64,000 bases of DNA from UBA2227 sp036677505. GTDB taxonomy: Bacteria > Bacillota_I > Bacilli_A > Erysipelotrichales > Erysipelotrichaceae. Under the pieces are notes generated by a model. The model saw only the letters and a program-made list of their open reading frames with translations. It was not told where the DNA came from and did no database searches. Made by a program: the position numbers and the translations under genes. Shown piece by piece: positions 7,064 to 15,905 of the stretch; within the stretch, counting starts at the first letter, position 1, and every line of letters begins with the position of its first letter. The stretch spans positions 1 through 64,000 of the forward strand of contig JAVBWK010000010.1 in assembly GCA_036677505.1 (NCBI GenBank), in the 5' to 3' direction.

Positions 7064-8548
7064 ATGAAACAGCCAATCCTACAAATCAGAAATATTACAA
7101 AAGATTTCCCGGGTGTCAGAGCTTTGAATAATGTAAGCCTTGACTTATACGAAGGCGAAGTCATGTGTATCGTCGGTGAGAATGGTGCCGGTAAATCAAC
7201 GCTGATCAAATGCTTATCCGGAGTGTATATTCCCGATTCAGGGGAAATCCTGCTTGACGGAGAACCCGTCCATTTTAAAACTCCGGAAGATTCTATTCGG
7301 GCCGGATTCAGTGTCGTATATCAAGAACATAAACTGATTTCGAATCTGACCGTCGCCGAGAACATTTTCTTTGGACGATTTCCATTACTGCCAGGTAATT
7401 TTATAGATTTCAAGAAACTAAATTCTGATGCGAAACATATTCTGGATCAGTTTGGAATGGACATAGATCCGAAAAGAATCGTATCCACATTAAACAGTTC
7501 ACAATCTCAGATGGTTGAAATTGCAAAGGCCTATTCCCGTGGTGCTCGCATTATGATTTTGGACGAACCTTCGGCATCAATCACAGAAAGTGAACTGAAA
7601 AAACTGTTTGAAGTAATCAATGCATTGAAAAAAGAAGGAAAATCCTTCGTATACATCTCCCATCGGCTGATAGAACTTTTCGAAATAGGTGACCGTGTCT
7701 ATGTATTTAAAGACGGACACAATGCCGGGAATGATGATATTAAAAATGTTACGATAAATCAGTTAATATCCATGATGATCGGTCGTGATTTAGGGAAATC
7801 CTTTAAACCTAAAGATCGTAAAATAGGCAAAGAGATTCTTCGAGTAGAGAATCTGTCCAACAAGTTCGTATCTGATTGCAGTTTCAGTGTCAGAGAAGGA
7901 GAAATCGTTGGATTTGCAGGTTTGGTTGGTTCCGGCAGAAGCGAAATGATTGAATCACTCTTTGGCTATCGTCGCAAATCAAGCGGCACTGTATATATTG
8001 AAGGAAAAGAAGTTCAAATCAAAAATCCGCGAGACGCAATTCATCACGGGTTAGGATTTGTTACAGAAGACCGAAAAACGACCGGTGTTATATTAAATCA
8101 AAGCGTTGCGGTTAATATCACTTTTGCAATCCTGGATAGAATCAGTAAACTCGGGTTTATTGACTTTAAACAAGATAAGCAATTAGTTCACAGCTCTATT
8201 GAGCAGCTTAGCATAAAGACACCAAGTCCAAAGCAAGAAACTGTATTTTTGTCCGGAGGAAATCAGCAAAAAGTCATTTTAAGTAAGTGGTTACTGACCA
8301 ACTCCAAAATCCTTATATGTGATGAACCTACCAAAGGGATCGACGTAGGTACTAAGCAAGAATTCTACTCAATATTAGACGAATTAGCTCGACAAGGGAA
8401 AGCAATTATTGTAATATCGTCAGAACTGCCTGAGGTCATAGGGCTGAGCAATCGTGTTTACGTTATGAGACACGGAAAAATCATGGCAGAGCTAAATGAG
8501 AATGAGCTGACTGAAGAGACAATTGCATCATACTCAATGAAGGATTAA
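7064..8548 (+). CDS. sugar ABC transporter ATP-binding protein (RbsA/MglA type)
   Basis: A 494-residue double ATPase that energises import of a monosaccharide. The first nucleotide-binding domain has Walker A GENGAGKST at 38-46, a degenerate signature (LNSSQSQM) and Walker B IMILDEPSA. The second has the degenerate Walker A GLVGSGRSE near 285, the signature LSGGNQQK near 397 and Walker B LICDEPTKGID. This layout is typical of RbsA/XylG/AraG proteins. GAGGTG lies 8 bases before the start. It is followed after 13 bases by the permease and then the lipoprotein, giving a complete ribose-family importer inside the catabolic island. Confidence 0.95.
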   Translation: MKQPILQIRNITKDFPGVRALNNVSLDLYEGEVMCIVGENGAGKSTLIKCLSGVYIPDSGEILLDGEPVHFKTPEDSIRAGFSVVYQEHKLISNLTVAENIFFGRFPLLPGNFIDFKKLNSDAKHILDQFGMDIDPKRIVSTLNSSQSQMVEIAKAYSRGARIMILDEPSASITESELKKLFEVINALKKEGKSFVYISHRLIELFEIGDRVYVFKDGHNAGNDDIKNVTINQLISMMIGRDLGKSFKPKDRKIGKEILRVENLSNKFVSDCSFSVREGEIVGFAGLVGSGRSEMIESLFGYRRKSSGTVYIEGKEVQIKNPRDAIHHGLGFVTEDRKTTGVILNQSVAVNITFAILDRISKLGFIDFKQDKQLVHSSIEQLSIKTPSPKQETVFLSGGNQQKVILSKWLLTNSKILICDEPTKGIDVGTKQEFYSILDELARQGKAIIVISSELPEVIGLSNRVYVMRHGKIMAELNENELTEETIASYSMKD

Positions 8549-8561
8549 GGGGTGATAAGAA

Positions 8562-9548
8562 ATGAAACTAGAAATCAAGAAATTGGTCAAGAAAGCCAAT
8601 CTGTCAGCATTCGGATCGATCTTCGGATTAATGATCGTATTCGTTGTTGCTACAATCATTACTCAGGGAGACTTCTTGAGAATGCAAAACATGCTCAATG
8701 TATTTCGCCAAGTCACAATTCTCGGGTTTGCTGCTCTGGGCATGAGTATTGTCATCATAACCGGGAATATCGATTTGTCGATTATCGGTAATGTCAGTAT
8801 GACAACAGTAATTACAGCGGTACTCATGCAACGGGGATTTAGCACTCCCATGATCATACTGATCGTTCTGTTATCCGGTATGCTTGTCGGTGTGGTTAAT
8901 GGTTTGATTCTGAATTTTTGGAAAATTGAATCATTCGTCGTTACCATGGGTATGCAAGTCTTATGTTTCGGTATGGCCTTACTGATATCAGACAGCCGAA
9001 CGGTAATTGTTGATGGTTTGCAGATGCTGAAATATCCATTTCTGACCGGTCTGTCTCAGTGGCGATTAACACTAATACCGGGAGTATTGGTTGTGCCCAT
9101 CATGTTTGTGATTTTGTTGGGATTTTATGTAATCATGTTTCTCTTCACTTCCAGAACGAAAATGGGCAGATATATCTTTGCACTGGGTGGTAATGAGGAA
9201 GTCAGTTACATTTCCGGGGTCAACGTTAACACGGTCCGCTTAGCGGCGTATGTATTGAGCGGCATGTTTGCTGCTATTGCCGGAATATTTATGTTCAGCC
9301 GATCTGTTGCTGGAGATCCGACTGCCGGATCAGCTTTGGGAATGTATGTCGTTGCCGCAGTCGTAGTTGGCGGCACAAAAATGAGTGGCGGCAGAGGAAG
9401 TGTGCTGTTTACGATTATCGGTATATTTATTATAGGCAGCATAAACAATATATTGAATCTGATTAATGCACCTTATCAGTTTCAACAGATTGTTCAAGGA
9501 ATCATCATCATTGCAGCTGTAGTTATCAGTAGTCCACGAAGGCGATAA
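8562..9548 (+). CDS. sugar ABC transporter permease (RbsC type)
   Basis: A 328-residue integral membrane permease of the ribose/xylose/AI-2 group (BPD_transp_2). About nine hydrophobic segments are visible from residue 15 to 322. The family hallmarks GNIDLSI near residue 70 and the late cytoplasmic loop with GRYIFALGGNEEVSYISGVNV around 206-226, which contacts the ATPase, are present. It follows the ATPase gene after 13 bases with GGGGTGA as ribosome site. The two permease copies in the transporter would be a homodimer. Confidence 0.95.
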   Translation: MKLEIKKLVKKANLSAFGSIFGLMIVFVVATIITQGDFLRMQNMLNVFRQVTILGFAALGMSIVIITGNIDLSIIGNVSMTTVITAVLMQRGFSTPMIILIVLLSGMLVGVVNGLILNFWKIESFVVTMGMQVLCFGMALLISDSRTVIVDGLQMLKYPFLTGLSQWRLTLIPGVLVVPIMFVILLGFYVIMFLFTSRTKMGRYIFALGGNEEVSYISGVNVNTVRLAAYVLSGMFAAIAGIFMFSRSVAGDPTAGSALGMYVVAAVVVGGTKMSGGRGSVLFTIIGIFIIGSINNILNLINAPYQFQQIVQGIIIIAAVVISSPRRR

Positions 9549-9581
9549 TTAGGAAACTAATTCATCATAAAGGAGGATAAT

Positions 9582-10520
9582 ATGAAAAAATTAGTATTAG
9601 TATTGTTATCACTAGCTTTTGTTCTTAGCTTCACGGCTTGTGCAAAGGAAGATCCCAAAGAGGAGGAAAAATATGTAATTGGTATTTCTCAGCCTTTTAT
9701 GGGTCACCCTGTTCGTAAAGCAGGACAAATTCTCATCGACAAATGGGCAGCCGAACATCCTGAAGTTACTGTTATCGTAACAGACGGCCAACTGAATGCT
9801 CAGAAGCAAATCGCCGATATTGAAGATTTGATGGCAAAAAACGTAGATATTCTTCTTGTTGCAGCTCATCAGTCTCCGACATTGGTCGGTGTGCTTAGAG
9901 AAGTTAAAGCTCAAGGCATTCCTATTCTTCCATTCGACCGTATTCTTACGGATACCAATGTACAAGTCGGATCTGTTCTCAATGATGAGTTTGCAGGCGG
10001 ATTTGCTGCTGGTGAACTTATGATTGAGGCCATTGGAACCGGGGATATCGTCGTTCTTGAAGGTGTTGCTGGTAACACCGGTGCCATTTTGAGAAACAAT
10101 GGTTTCTTGGCAGCCATCGAAGGCAAAGGCATCAACATTTTATCGAGCCAAGTAGCAAACTTCCAGCGCGTTCAGGCAGTTGATATTTTTGAAAACATGC
10201 TGCAAGCAAATCCGGGAATCAAAGCCGTATTTGCACATAACGATGAAATGGCATTAGGAGCTGTACAGGTATTGCAGGCTGCCGGAAGGACGGATGTAGT
10301 TGTTATTGGTTATGATGGCCAAAAAGATGCTCTTGAAGCTATCATTGACGGAAAAATGTATGGAACCGTCCGCCGTGTAATGGAATTTCCAACTGTACTC
10401 GATATGGCACTGGAATACATAAAGACAGGCAAACTTGAAACGCCGAATGTGTTCCTGGAGCCGCTGAAAATTACAAAAGAAAACGTTGACGATATTTACG
10501 ATCCTGAAGCAGTATTCTAG
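9582..10520 (+). CDS. sugar ABC transporter substrate-binding lipoprotein (RbsB type)
   Basis: A 312-residue periplasmic-binding-protein-like lipoprotein anchored outside the membrane. It has a signal peptide with KK at the start, a hydrophobic core and the lipobox FTAC (Cys at residue 21), followed by an acidic linker. The Peripla_BP_4 fold shows in YVIGISQPFMGHPVRKAGQ at about 32-50 and DILLVAAHQSPTL near 88, and the hinge/sugar-contact segment HNDEMALGAVQVL near 214. It would deliver a monosaccharide to the ATPase/permease pair. It is the last gene before a strong hairpin that probably lowers transcription of downstream genes. Confidence 0.95.
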   Translation: MKKLVLVLLSLAFVLSFTACAKEDPKEEEKYVIGISQPFMGHPVRKAGQILIDKWAAEHPEVTVIVTDGQLNAQKQIADIEDLMAKNVDILLVAAHQSPTLVGVLREVKAQGIPILPFDRILTDTNVQVGSVLNDEFAGGFAAGELMIEAIGTGDIVVLEGVAGNTGAILRNNGFLAAIEGKGINILSSQVANFQRVQAVDIFENMLQANPGIKAVFAHNDEMALGAVQVLQAAGRTDVVVIGYDGQKDALEAIIDGKMYGTVRRVMEFPTVLDMALEYIKTGKLETPNVFLEPLKITKENVDDIYDPEAVF

Positions 10521-10536
10521 TAGATAGTTGAAGATC

Positions 10537-10577
10537 ATGGCACAGTCGTATAATAGCTGTACGACTGTGCCATTTTA
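10537..10577 (+). terminator. hairpin with short T tract after the ABC operon
   Basis: A perfect 14-bp stem (10537-10550 with 10560-10573) encloses a 9-base loop and is followed by TTTT. This fits an intrinsic terminator. Because the next gene begins only about 45 bases further on the same strand, it may act as a partial terminator that tunes expression between transporter and downstream enzymes. Confidence 0.75.
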
Positions 10578-10618
10578 ATTAATCAGAAAATTCAATTGAA
10601 CTGAGACGAGGTGGAGCA

Positions 10619-11710
10619 ATGATCAAAATGAGTGAACTAAGTAAAATGCCTCTTGTATTAAATCTGAACCGTGTTGAAAGGCTATACACGGGTGGAAGAC
10701 TTTTGGATCGCTGGCAAGGACTCCCGACTGAAAAAGACAGCAGTTTGTCAGAAGAATTCATTGTATCGACAGTGGAGTATAAAGGTCCTGGAAAGCCTGC
10801 CAACAAAGGTATAAGCCAAGTCATTTTGCCTGATGGGAGCTTGGGAGACTTGTATTCCATCATAAATTCTGATCGGAAAGCTTTTCTAGGCGAAAACTAT
10901 GCAGATATAACCAATCATCAGTCAGGAGTATTATGCAGAGTCGGAGACAGCAATGTACGATTGGTCCTTCAATGCCATCCGGATGCAGATAAGGCAGTGA
11001 AATATCTAAACTACTATTCGGGGAAAACTGAAGCATGGTATATTGCGGATACAAGAGTAATTGACGGCGTCGCACCTCATATATATTGCGGTTTTAAAAA
11101 AGGTGTAACCAGGGAGTATTGGAAGCAACTTTTTTATCAGCAGGACATTCCAAAAATGCTTGATTGTTTACACAAGATTGAGGTTCAAAAGGGAGAAGTT
11201 TATGTCATCGAAGCCGGAATGCCTCACGCAATGGGAAGCGGAAGTCTCTTCATTGAGGTTCATGAACCATGCGATTACACGATTCGGGTCGAACGAAATT
11301 ATTCGACAAGATCACTGACAGATGAGGAAATGCATTACGGATTAGGTTTCGATATCATGTTGGATTTCTTCGATTATACAACGTATGATCAAAGAGAAAT
11401 CATTGAAAAATGTAAGAGCCATCCGGTTATTCTTGAAGCAAATGACGATGCTATTGTTGCCAGATACGTTACATACGAAATGACAGATCGGTTCATTGTG
11501 GATAAATTATCTGTGAAAAAGCAGTTTACTTTTGAAAAATACGACGGCCACTATTTGTTGATTACACTAAAAGGTGAATCGATTTTGTCGTGTCATAATC
11601 AGAAATTTGTTGTACCGCAAGGACGGGGAATTTTTGTTCCGGCAAATGTTGAGAATCTTACGGTAAATAATGATTGTGACTTAATTGTCGCATACCCATT
11701 CAAAATATAA
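10619..11710 (+). CDS. class I mannose-6-phosphate isomerase-like cupin protein
   Basis: A 363-residue member of the type I phosphomannose isomerase family. The zinc-binding QCHPDAD is near residue 121, the AGMPHAMGSGSLFIEVHEPCD segment supplying the metal His and Glu is near 197-217, and a C-terminal cupin half ends in VPQGRGIFVPA. It is longer than the other four homologues in the window (311-316 residues or fused) and more divergent: the usual TYRVYDYDR is TIRVERNYS. It may therefore isomerise a different aldose/ketose (phosphate). An alternative ATG lies at 10628; GAGGTGG supports 10619. It is followed by rpe after 12 bases. Confidence 0.85.
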   Translation: MIKMSELSKMPLVLNLNRVERLYTGGRLLDRWQGLPTEKDSSLSEEFIVSTVEYKGPGKPANKGISQVILPDGSLGDLYSIINSDRKAFLGENYADITNHQSGVLCRVGDSNVRLVLQCHPDADKAVKYLNYYSGKTEAWYIADTRVIDGVAPHIYCGFKKGVTREYWKQLFYQQDIPKMLDCLHKIEVQKGEVYVIEAGMPHAMGSGSLFIEVHEPCDYTIRVERNYSTRSLTDEEMHYGLGFDIMLDFFDYTTYDQREIIEKCKSHPVILEANDDAIVARYVTYEMTDRFIVDKLSVKKQFTFEKYDGHYLLITLKGESILSCHNQKFVVPQGRGIFVPANVENLTVNNDCDLIVAYPFKI

Positions 11711-11722
11711 TAGGAGACTACC

Positions 11723-12394
11723 ATGATATATACACCTTCGATTGCATGTGCAAATCAGTTGAATCTGGAAAAAGATATTGAGGAAATTTCAAGGACTGGC
11801 ATCCGGCATTTACATCTTGACATCATGGATGGTCATTATGTACCAAATATCTGCCTGAGCTTTGATACGATATCACAAATATCAAAACGTTTTCCTGAGA
11901 TGAAACTGGACACTCATATAATGGTCACTAACCCGGATGATTACATTGAACGGTTACAACAATGTGGAACTGAGGCTTTGGCTTTTCACATCAACGCAAC
12001 ACCATTTTCATATCGAACATTGAAAAAAATAAAAGAACACTACATGAAAGCGGGTATCGTACTCAATCCTTCAGAATCGGTATCTATTCTTTCCGAAGTG
12101 ATTGATGAAGTCGATTATATATTGGTCATGAGTATTGAACCGGGTTTTGCGGGACAAAAGTTCATTGATAATACATTTAATAAAGTCAAAGAGTTAGTAA
12201 AATTACGATTGGACAGAAATCTTGGGTTTCAGATTTTTGTGGATGGTGGAATTACAGCTTCGATTGGGAAAAAACTAAGAGAAATGGGTGCAGATTATCT
12301 TATCTTGGGCTATCCGGCTATCTTTAATCAACCCGATGGAATTATATCATCATTTATCAGATACAAACATATCGTGGAAGGTGATGAAAAATGA
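11723..12394 (+). CDS. rpe: ribulose-phosphate 3-epimerase family protein
   Basis: A 223-residue TIM-barrel epimerase of the RPE/AlsE family. Motifs are LHLDIMDGHYVPN near 31-43 (metal Asp and His), DTHIMV near 63, VMSIEPGFAGQKF near 138 and the phosphate-binding FVDGGI near 172. It would interconvert xylulose-5-phosphate and ribulose-5-phosphate, or allulose-6-phosphate and fructose-6-phosphate as AlsE does. With the split transketolase downstream, the first reaction is the simpler reading. The stop overlaps the ATG of the TPI homologue by 4 bases, so the two are translationally coupled. Confidence 0.9.
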   Translation: MIYTPSIACANQLNLEKDIEEISRTGIRHLHLDIMDGHYVPNICLSFDTISQISKRFPEMKLDTHIMVTNPDDYIERLQQCGTEALAFHINATPFSYRTLKKIKEHYMKAGIVLNPSESVSILSEVIDEVDYILVMSIEPGFAGQKFIDNTFNKVKELVKLRLDRNLGFQIFVDGGITASIGKKLREMGADYLILGYPAIFNQPDGIISSFIRYKHIVEGDEK

Positions 12395-13218
12395 AGAAAA
12401 TATTTATTAATCTAAAAAGATTTGATGTACCTCGGTCCATGGGTGGCATAAGTTTTTCTGATTCGATTTTGGATTACGGAAAACATGTGGTCAATGGCTT
12501 AAGGTATGAATACCCCGAATCCTTAAGTGATCTGGTTGTGTTTTTACCAGAGGCACACATAATTCCTGCCATTTCAGCACACCAACCGAAGGATTTATTA
12601 ACTATAGGGTGTCAGGGTGTCTTTAGAGAAGACATTGTTTTAAATGGTAATTTTGGAGCTTTTACGACAAATCGTACAGCAAGCAGCATGAAAGCGCTTG
12701 GATGTTCATACGTTATGATCGGACATAGTGAAGAGCGAAAAGATAAGTCCGGAATTCTGTCATATGTGTCAAATGATGATAAAGCCGCAATTTCCAGAAT
12801 TTTAAACGAAGAGGTAAGATGTGCGATTAATGCCGGTTTGAAAGTATTGTTTTGTGTCGGAGAAAAAGCAGAAGAAATGGACTTTCAAGAGCAAGTGATC
12901 ATCGAACAGTTGACCATCGGACTGAAGGATATTGATCTTGAGCAAGTCACGATAGCGTACGAGCCCATTTGGGCCATCGGCCCAGGTAAAACACCTCCGG
13001 ATAAGCAGTATATTCAAAAAACTGCCCGAATAATCAAAAAGCATGTTAACTGTGGAGTTGCTTATGGTGGTGGCCTAAAGTTAGAAAACGCCGGAATGCT
13101 TGCAAGTATTGAAGAAGTTGATGGCGGTTTGATCGGATTGACCCGATTTGGAAAGGATTTTGGGTTTTATCCGGATGAGTGCATAGAAATAATCAAGAAA
13201 TATACAGGGGAGGTATAG
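12391..13218 (+). CDS. triose-phosphate isomerase homologue
   Basis: A 275-residue TPI-family protein with the catalytic set conserved: NLK near residue 6 (Asn, Lys), IGHSEER near 110 (His) and AYEPIWAIGPGKT near 190 (Glu). It is longer than normal TPI (about 250). The C-terminal phosphate loop reads GLTRFG rather than the usual GGASL, so the substrate may differ. It could regenerate glyceraldehyde-3-phosphate from DHAP for a transketolase, or act as a tetrulose-phosphate isomerase like EryH/LerI. It overlaps the rpe stop by 4 bases and is followed by the LarA homologue 2 bases after its stop. Confidence 0.85.
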   Translation: MKKIFINLKRFDVPRSMGGISFSDSILDYGKHVVNGLRYEYPESLSDLVVFLPEAHIIPAISAHQPKDLLTIGCQGVFREDIVLNGNFGAFTTNRTASSMKALGCSYVMIGHSEERKDKSGILSYVSNDDKAAISRILNEEVRCAINAGLKVLFCVGEKAEEMDFQEQVIIEQLTIGLKDIDLEQVTIAYEPIWAIGPGKTPPDKQYIQKTARIIKKHVNCGVAYGGGLKLENAGMLASIEEVDGGLIGLTRFGKDFGFYPDECIEIIKKYTGEV

Positions 13219-13220
13219 TG

Positions 13221-14693
13221 ATGAAAGTTGAACTAGAATACGGACATGGTGTAATGTCCGCGGAGTTGCCTGATTATACTGATATTTTTATTCCGGGTCA
13301 GACAGTGGCAGATCCGCCTTTTATTGAAGATGTGTATGCTGCGACCCTTGAATCCATTCTTCATCCGATTGGTATGGAACCCTTGAGCCAATTGGCAAAG
13401 AAGGGTTCAAAAGTGGCTGTCATTTTCCCTGATCGGGTAAAAGGCGGAGAACAAGTGACATCGCATCGCAAAGTATCAATCCCCATCGTTTTGAATGAAC
13501 TATATAAAGCCGGAGTCCAAAAAGAGGATGTACTGCTTATATGTTCAAACGGACTTCACCGAAGAAGTACGAAGGAAGAACTTTATGCAGTTTTAGGCCA
13601 AGACTTATTCGACGAATTTTATTACACCAACCAGATCATCAATCATGACAGTGAAGATTATGAGAATCTTGTCGATTTAGGCAAGACTGCCCATGGTGAT
13701 CCGGTCATTATGAACAAGTATGTTTACGATGCTGATGTTGCGATTTTAATCGGGCACACACAAGGGAATCCGTATGGAGGTTATTCCGGAGGGTACAAAC
13801 ATGCCGCAACCGGAATCACTCACTGGCGCAGCATTGCCTCGCATCACGTGCCAGATGTTATGCATCGTAAAGATTTTGTTCCAGTCAGTACCAACAGCGT
13901 CATGAGATCGAAATTCGATGAAATTGCCATGCATATGGAAGAGAAAATGGGTAAGAAATTTTTCTGTTGTGATGCGGTTCTTGATACGAAAGCAAGACAG
14001 ATCGCCATTTTCTCCGGTTATGCAAAAGAAATGCAACCGATCTCATGGAAGGTGGCTGATAGACGCACTTATGTCCATTGGGCAGAAAAGAAGTACAATG
14101 TACTTGTCTTTGGTATGCCTCAGGCATTCCATTATGGTGATGGTATGGGCACAAATCCAATCATGCTTATGCAAGCATTATCTGCACAGGTGATCCGCCA
14201 TAAAAGGGTACTGAGTGATAAGTGTGTTATTATATGCGCTTCATTGTGTAATGGTTATTATCATGATGAACTATGGCCATACACACGGGAAATGTTCGAT
14301 ATGTTTCAAAAAGATTACATGAATACACTTCCCGATATGCACAGACAGGGAGAATATTTTGCCACTAACCAAGAGTATATTAGGAAATATCGTTACTCAA
14401 ATGCATTCCATCCGTTTCATGGGTTTTCCATGATCAGCTGCGGTCATTTGGCAGAAAAACATACTTCAGCCATTTATATCGTCGGAGCACAAATGCCGGG
14501 CATTGCCCGTGGCATGGGACTAAAGACAAGAGCAACTTTTGAAGAAGCACTTAATGATGCTATGAGAAAATACGTCGGAGATAAACCCAATATCCTTGCT
14601 CTGCCGTTGGCGTTTAAAACCGCATCGGTTCACCTTTGCATGAAAGAGGAAGTTCTGACGGATCATCTGAATTGCAGTCACGGTTGCGGTTAA
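13221..14693 (+). CDS. LarA-family nickel-dependent racemase/epimerase homologue
   Basis: A 490-residue protein of the lactate racemase (LarA/DUF2088) superfamily. GLHRRST around H113 matches the catalytic His108 motif of Lactobacillus LarA. YSGGYK supplies K193, equivalent to Lys184, which tethers the nickel-pincer nucleotide. H209 lies 16 residues later, matching the nickel ligand His200. The position of the second catalytic histidine (10 before the lysine) is Asn183. The protein is about 65 residues longer than LarA. GGGGAGG before ATG 13221 fixes the start against an upstream frame extension. No larB, larC or larE cofactor genes are in the window. It probably epimerises a hydroxy-acid or sugar carbon in this pathway. 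Confidence 0.85.
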   Translation: MKVELEYGHGVMSAELPDYTDIFIPGQTVADPPFIEDVYAATLESILHPIGMEPLSQLAKKGSKVAVIFPDRVKGGEQVTSHRKVSIPIVLNELYKAGVQKEDVLLICSNGLHRRSTKEELYAVLGQDLFDEFYYTNQIINHDSEDYENLVDLGKTAHGDPVIMNKYVYDADVAILIGHTQGNPYGGYSGGYKHAATGITHWRSIASHHVPDVMHRKDFVPVSTNSVMRSKFDEIAMHMEEKMGKKFFCCDAVLDTKARQIAIFSGYAKEMQPISWKVADRRTYVHWAEKKYNVLVFGMPQAFHYGDGMGTNPIMLMQALSAQVIRHKRVLSDKCVIICASLCNGYYHDELWPYTREMFDMFQKDYMNTLPDMHRQGEYFATNQEYIRKYRYSNAFHPFHGFSMISCGHLAEKHTSAIYIVGAQMPGIARGMGLKTRATFEEALNDAMRKYVGDKPNILALPLAFKTASVHLCMKEEVLTDHLNCSHGCG

Positions 14694-14703
14694 TGAAAAT
14701 ATA

Positions 14704-15423
14704 ATGGAATTATATATCATGATTGCAGCAGCAGCTTTCGGCGGTTTCTTGCAATCCAGTACAGGTTTTGGCTATTCATTAATATGCATGACCGTATATT
14801 CTTACATATTGCCCATCAAGGAAGCTATTGTGCTGCAAGCGTTTGTTGCTATGTTTACGATTGCATATTACACGTATCTCCAGTTTAAACACATTAATTT
14901 GAAATTGTTTGTGATTCCGGCCTTATTCTCTGTCGTAACAACATACATCGGTACAGAATTGGTATATATCGGAAGTGAAGAGCTCTTAAGAAGAGTCTTG
15001 GGCATTACATTTATACTTCTTACGATCGGATCGATAACTATCTTCAAACGAGTTAAAATATCCAAAGGAATCGGAGGTATGTTTGCTGCCGGAACGATCA
15101 GTGGGTTCATCGGAGGCCTGACCAACCTCTCTGGACCGCCGATGGTCATATATTACTTACAGGTGGTTGACAACAAAAATGAATACAATGGAACAATTCA
15201 AGCCTTTTTTCTAGTAAGTACGGTGTTTAAGACGATTATAAATGCGTATAACGGACTGATAACAACATCGATTCTGTCAGTAACGCCTTACTTGCTTATC
15301 GGAACCGCCGTCGGATCATACTTTGGTATCAAACTTTTCAAACATCTGAATATGGACATGCTAAAAACATTGGTAAACTCCTTTATGATAGTTGTTGGGC
15401 TTTATTACACATTTATTGCTTAG
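14704..15423 (+). CDS. TSUP (TauE/SafE) family membrane transporter
   Basis: A 239-residue integral membrane protein with about seven hydrophobic segments and the two-fold repeat of TSUP transporters; GGFLQSSTGFGYS near residue 13 and AAGTISGFIGGLTNLSGPPMVIYYL near 120-145 are the paired re-entrant motifs. The family moves organic acids, sulfonates or sulfur oxyanions, commonly as exporters. Between a hydroxy-acid racemase homologue and a transketolase it may export an acidic end product; that is inference. It starts 10 bases after the LarA homologue. The ribosome site is poor (AATATA before ATG), so coupling to the upstream gene is likely. Confidence 0.88.
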   Translation: MELYIMIAAAAFGGFLQSSTGFGYSLICMTVYSYILPIKEAIVLQAFVAMFTIAYYTYLQFKHINLKLFVIPALFSVVTTYIGTELVYIGSEELLRRVLGITFILLTIGSITIFKRVKISKGIGGMFAAGTISGFIGGLTNLSGPPMVIYYLQVVDNKNEYNGTIQAFFLVSTVFKTIINAYNGLITTSILSVTPYLLIGTAVGSYFGIKLFKHLNMDMLKTLVNSFMIVVGLYYTFIA

Positions 15424-15436
15424 AAAGGATACTGAG

Positions 15437-15895
15437 ATGTCTGAGATAAAACTGATGAATATGTGCATGATTCAAAATCTGGCAACTGATCAAATACTCG
15501 TTCAGGACAAAGTCGGTAAATATTGGTCAGGAATTGCTTTTTGCGGAGGACATATCGAAAAAGGAGAGAGCATTGTTCACTCTGTGATTCGAGAGATTAA
15601 GGAAGAAAGCGGATATGATATAAGTGAGTTGAAGTCTTGCGGAGTTGTTCATTGGGCTCATAGTTCACGTGATGAACGATGGCTCATCTTTCTCTATAAG
15701 ACAAACACTTATCAAGGAGAACTTATTTCAGAGACTGAAGAAGGCAAGGTTTACTGGATAAACAGAAGTGATCTTGCGAAACAAAAGTGGGCACCATATA
15801 TGAGTTCTTATCTGCAAATGTTTTTTGATGATGAGTTAAGCGAAGTATATGCCACTTGGGATGAAAATATGGAAAGTGATTTTGCTTTCTTATAA
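15437..15895 (+). CDS. Nudix hydrolase
   Basis: A 152-residue Nudix protein with an intact Nudix box: G-x5-E-x7-REIKEESGY around residues 40-62. It hydrolyses a nucleoside diphosphate linked to another moiety. It resembles the MutT/YjhB-like group, and residue WAHSSRDERWLIFLYKT (about 80-96) forms a second strand pair. The start at 15437 has AAAGGA 9 bases upstream, and an upstream frame extension overlapping the TSUP gene is not needed. Its place in the sugar operon may mean it removes a pathway-specific or damaged nucleotide derivative. No specific substrate can be given. Confidence 0.88.
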   Translation: MSEIKLMNMCMIQNLATDQILVQDKVGKYWSGIAFCGGHIEKGESIVHSVIREIKEESGYDISELKSCGVVHWAHSSRDERWLIFLYKTNTYQGELISETEEGKVYWINRSDLAKQKWAPYMSSYLQMFFDDELSEVYATWDENMESDFAFL

Positions 15896-15905
15896 GGAGG
15901 AAAAA

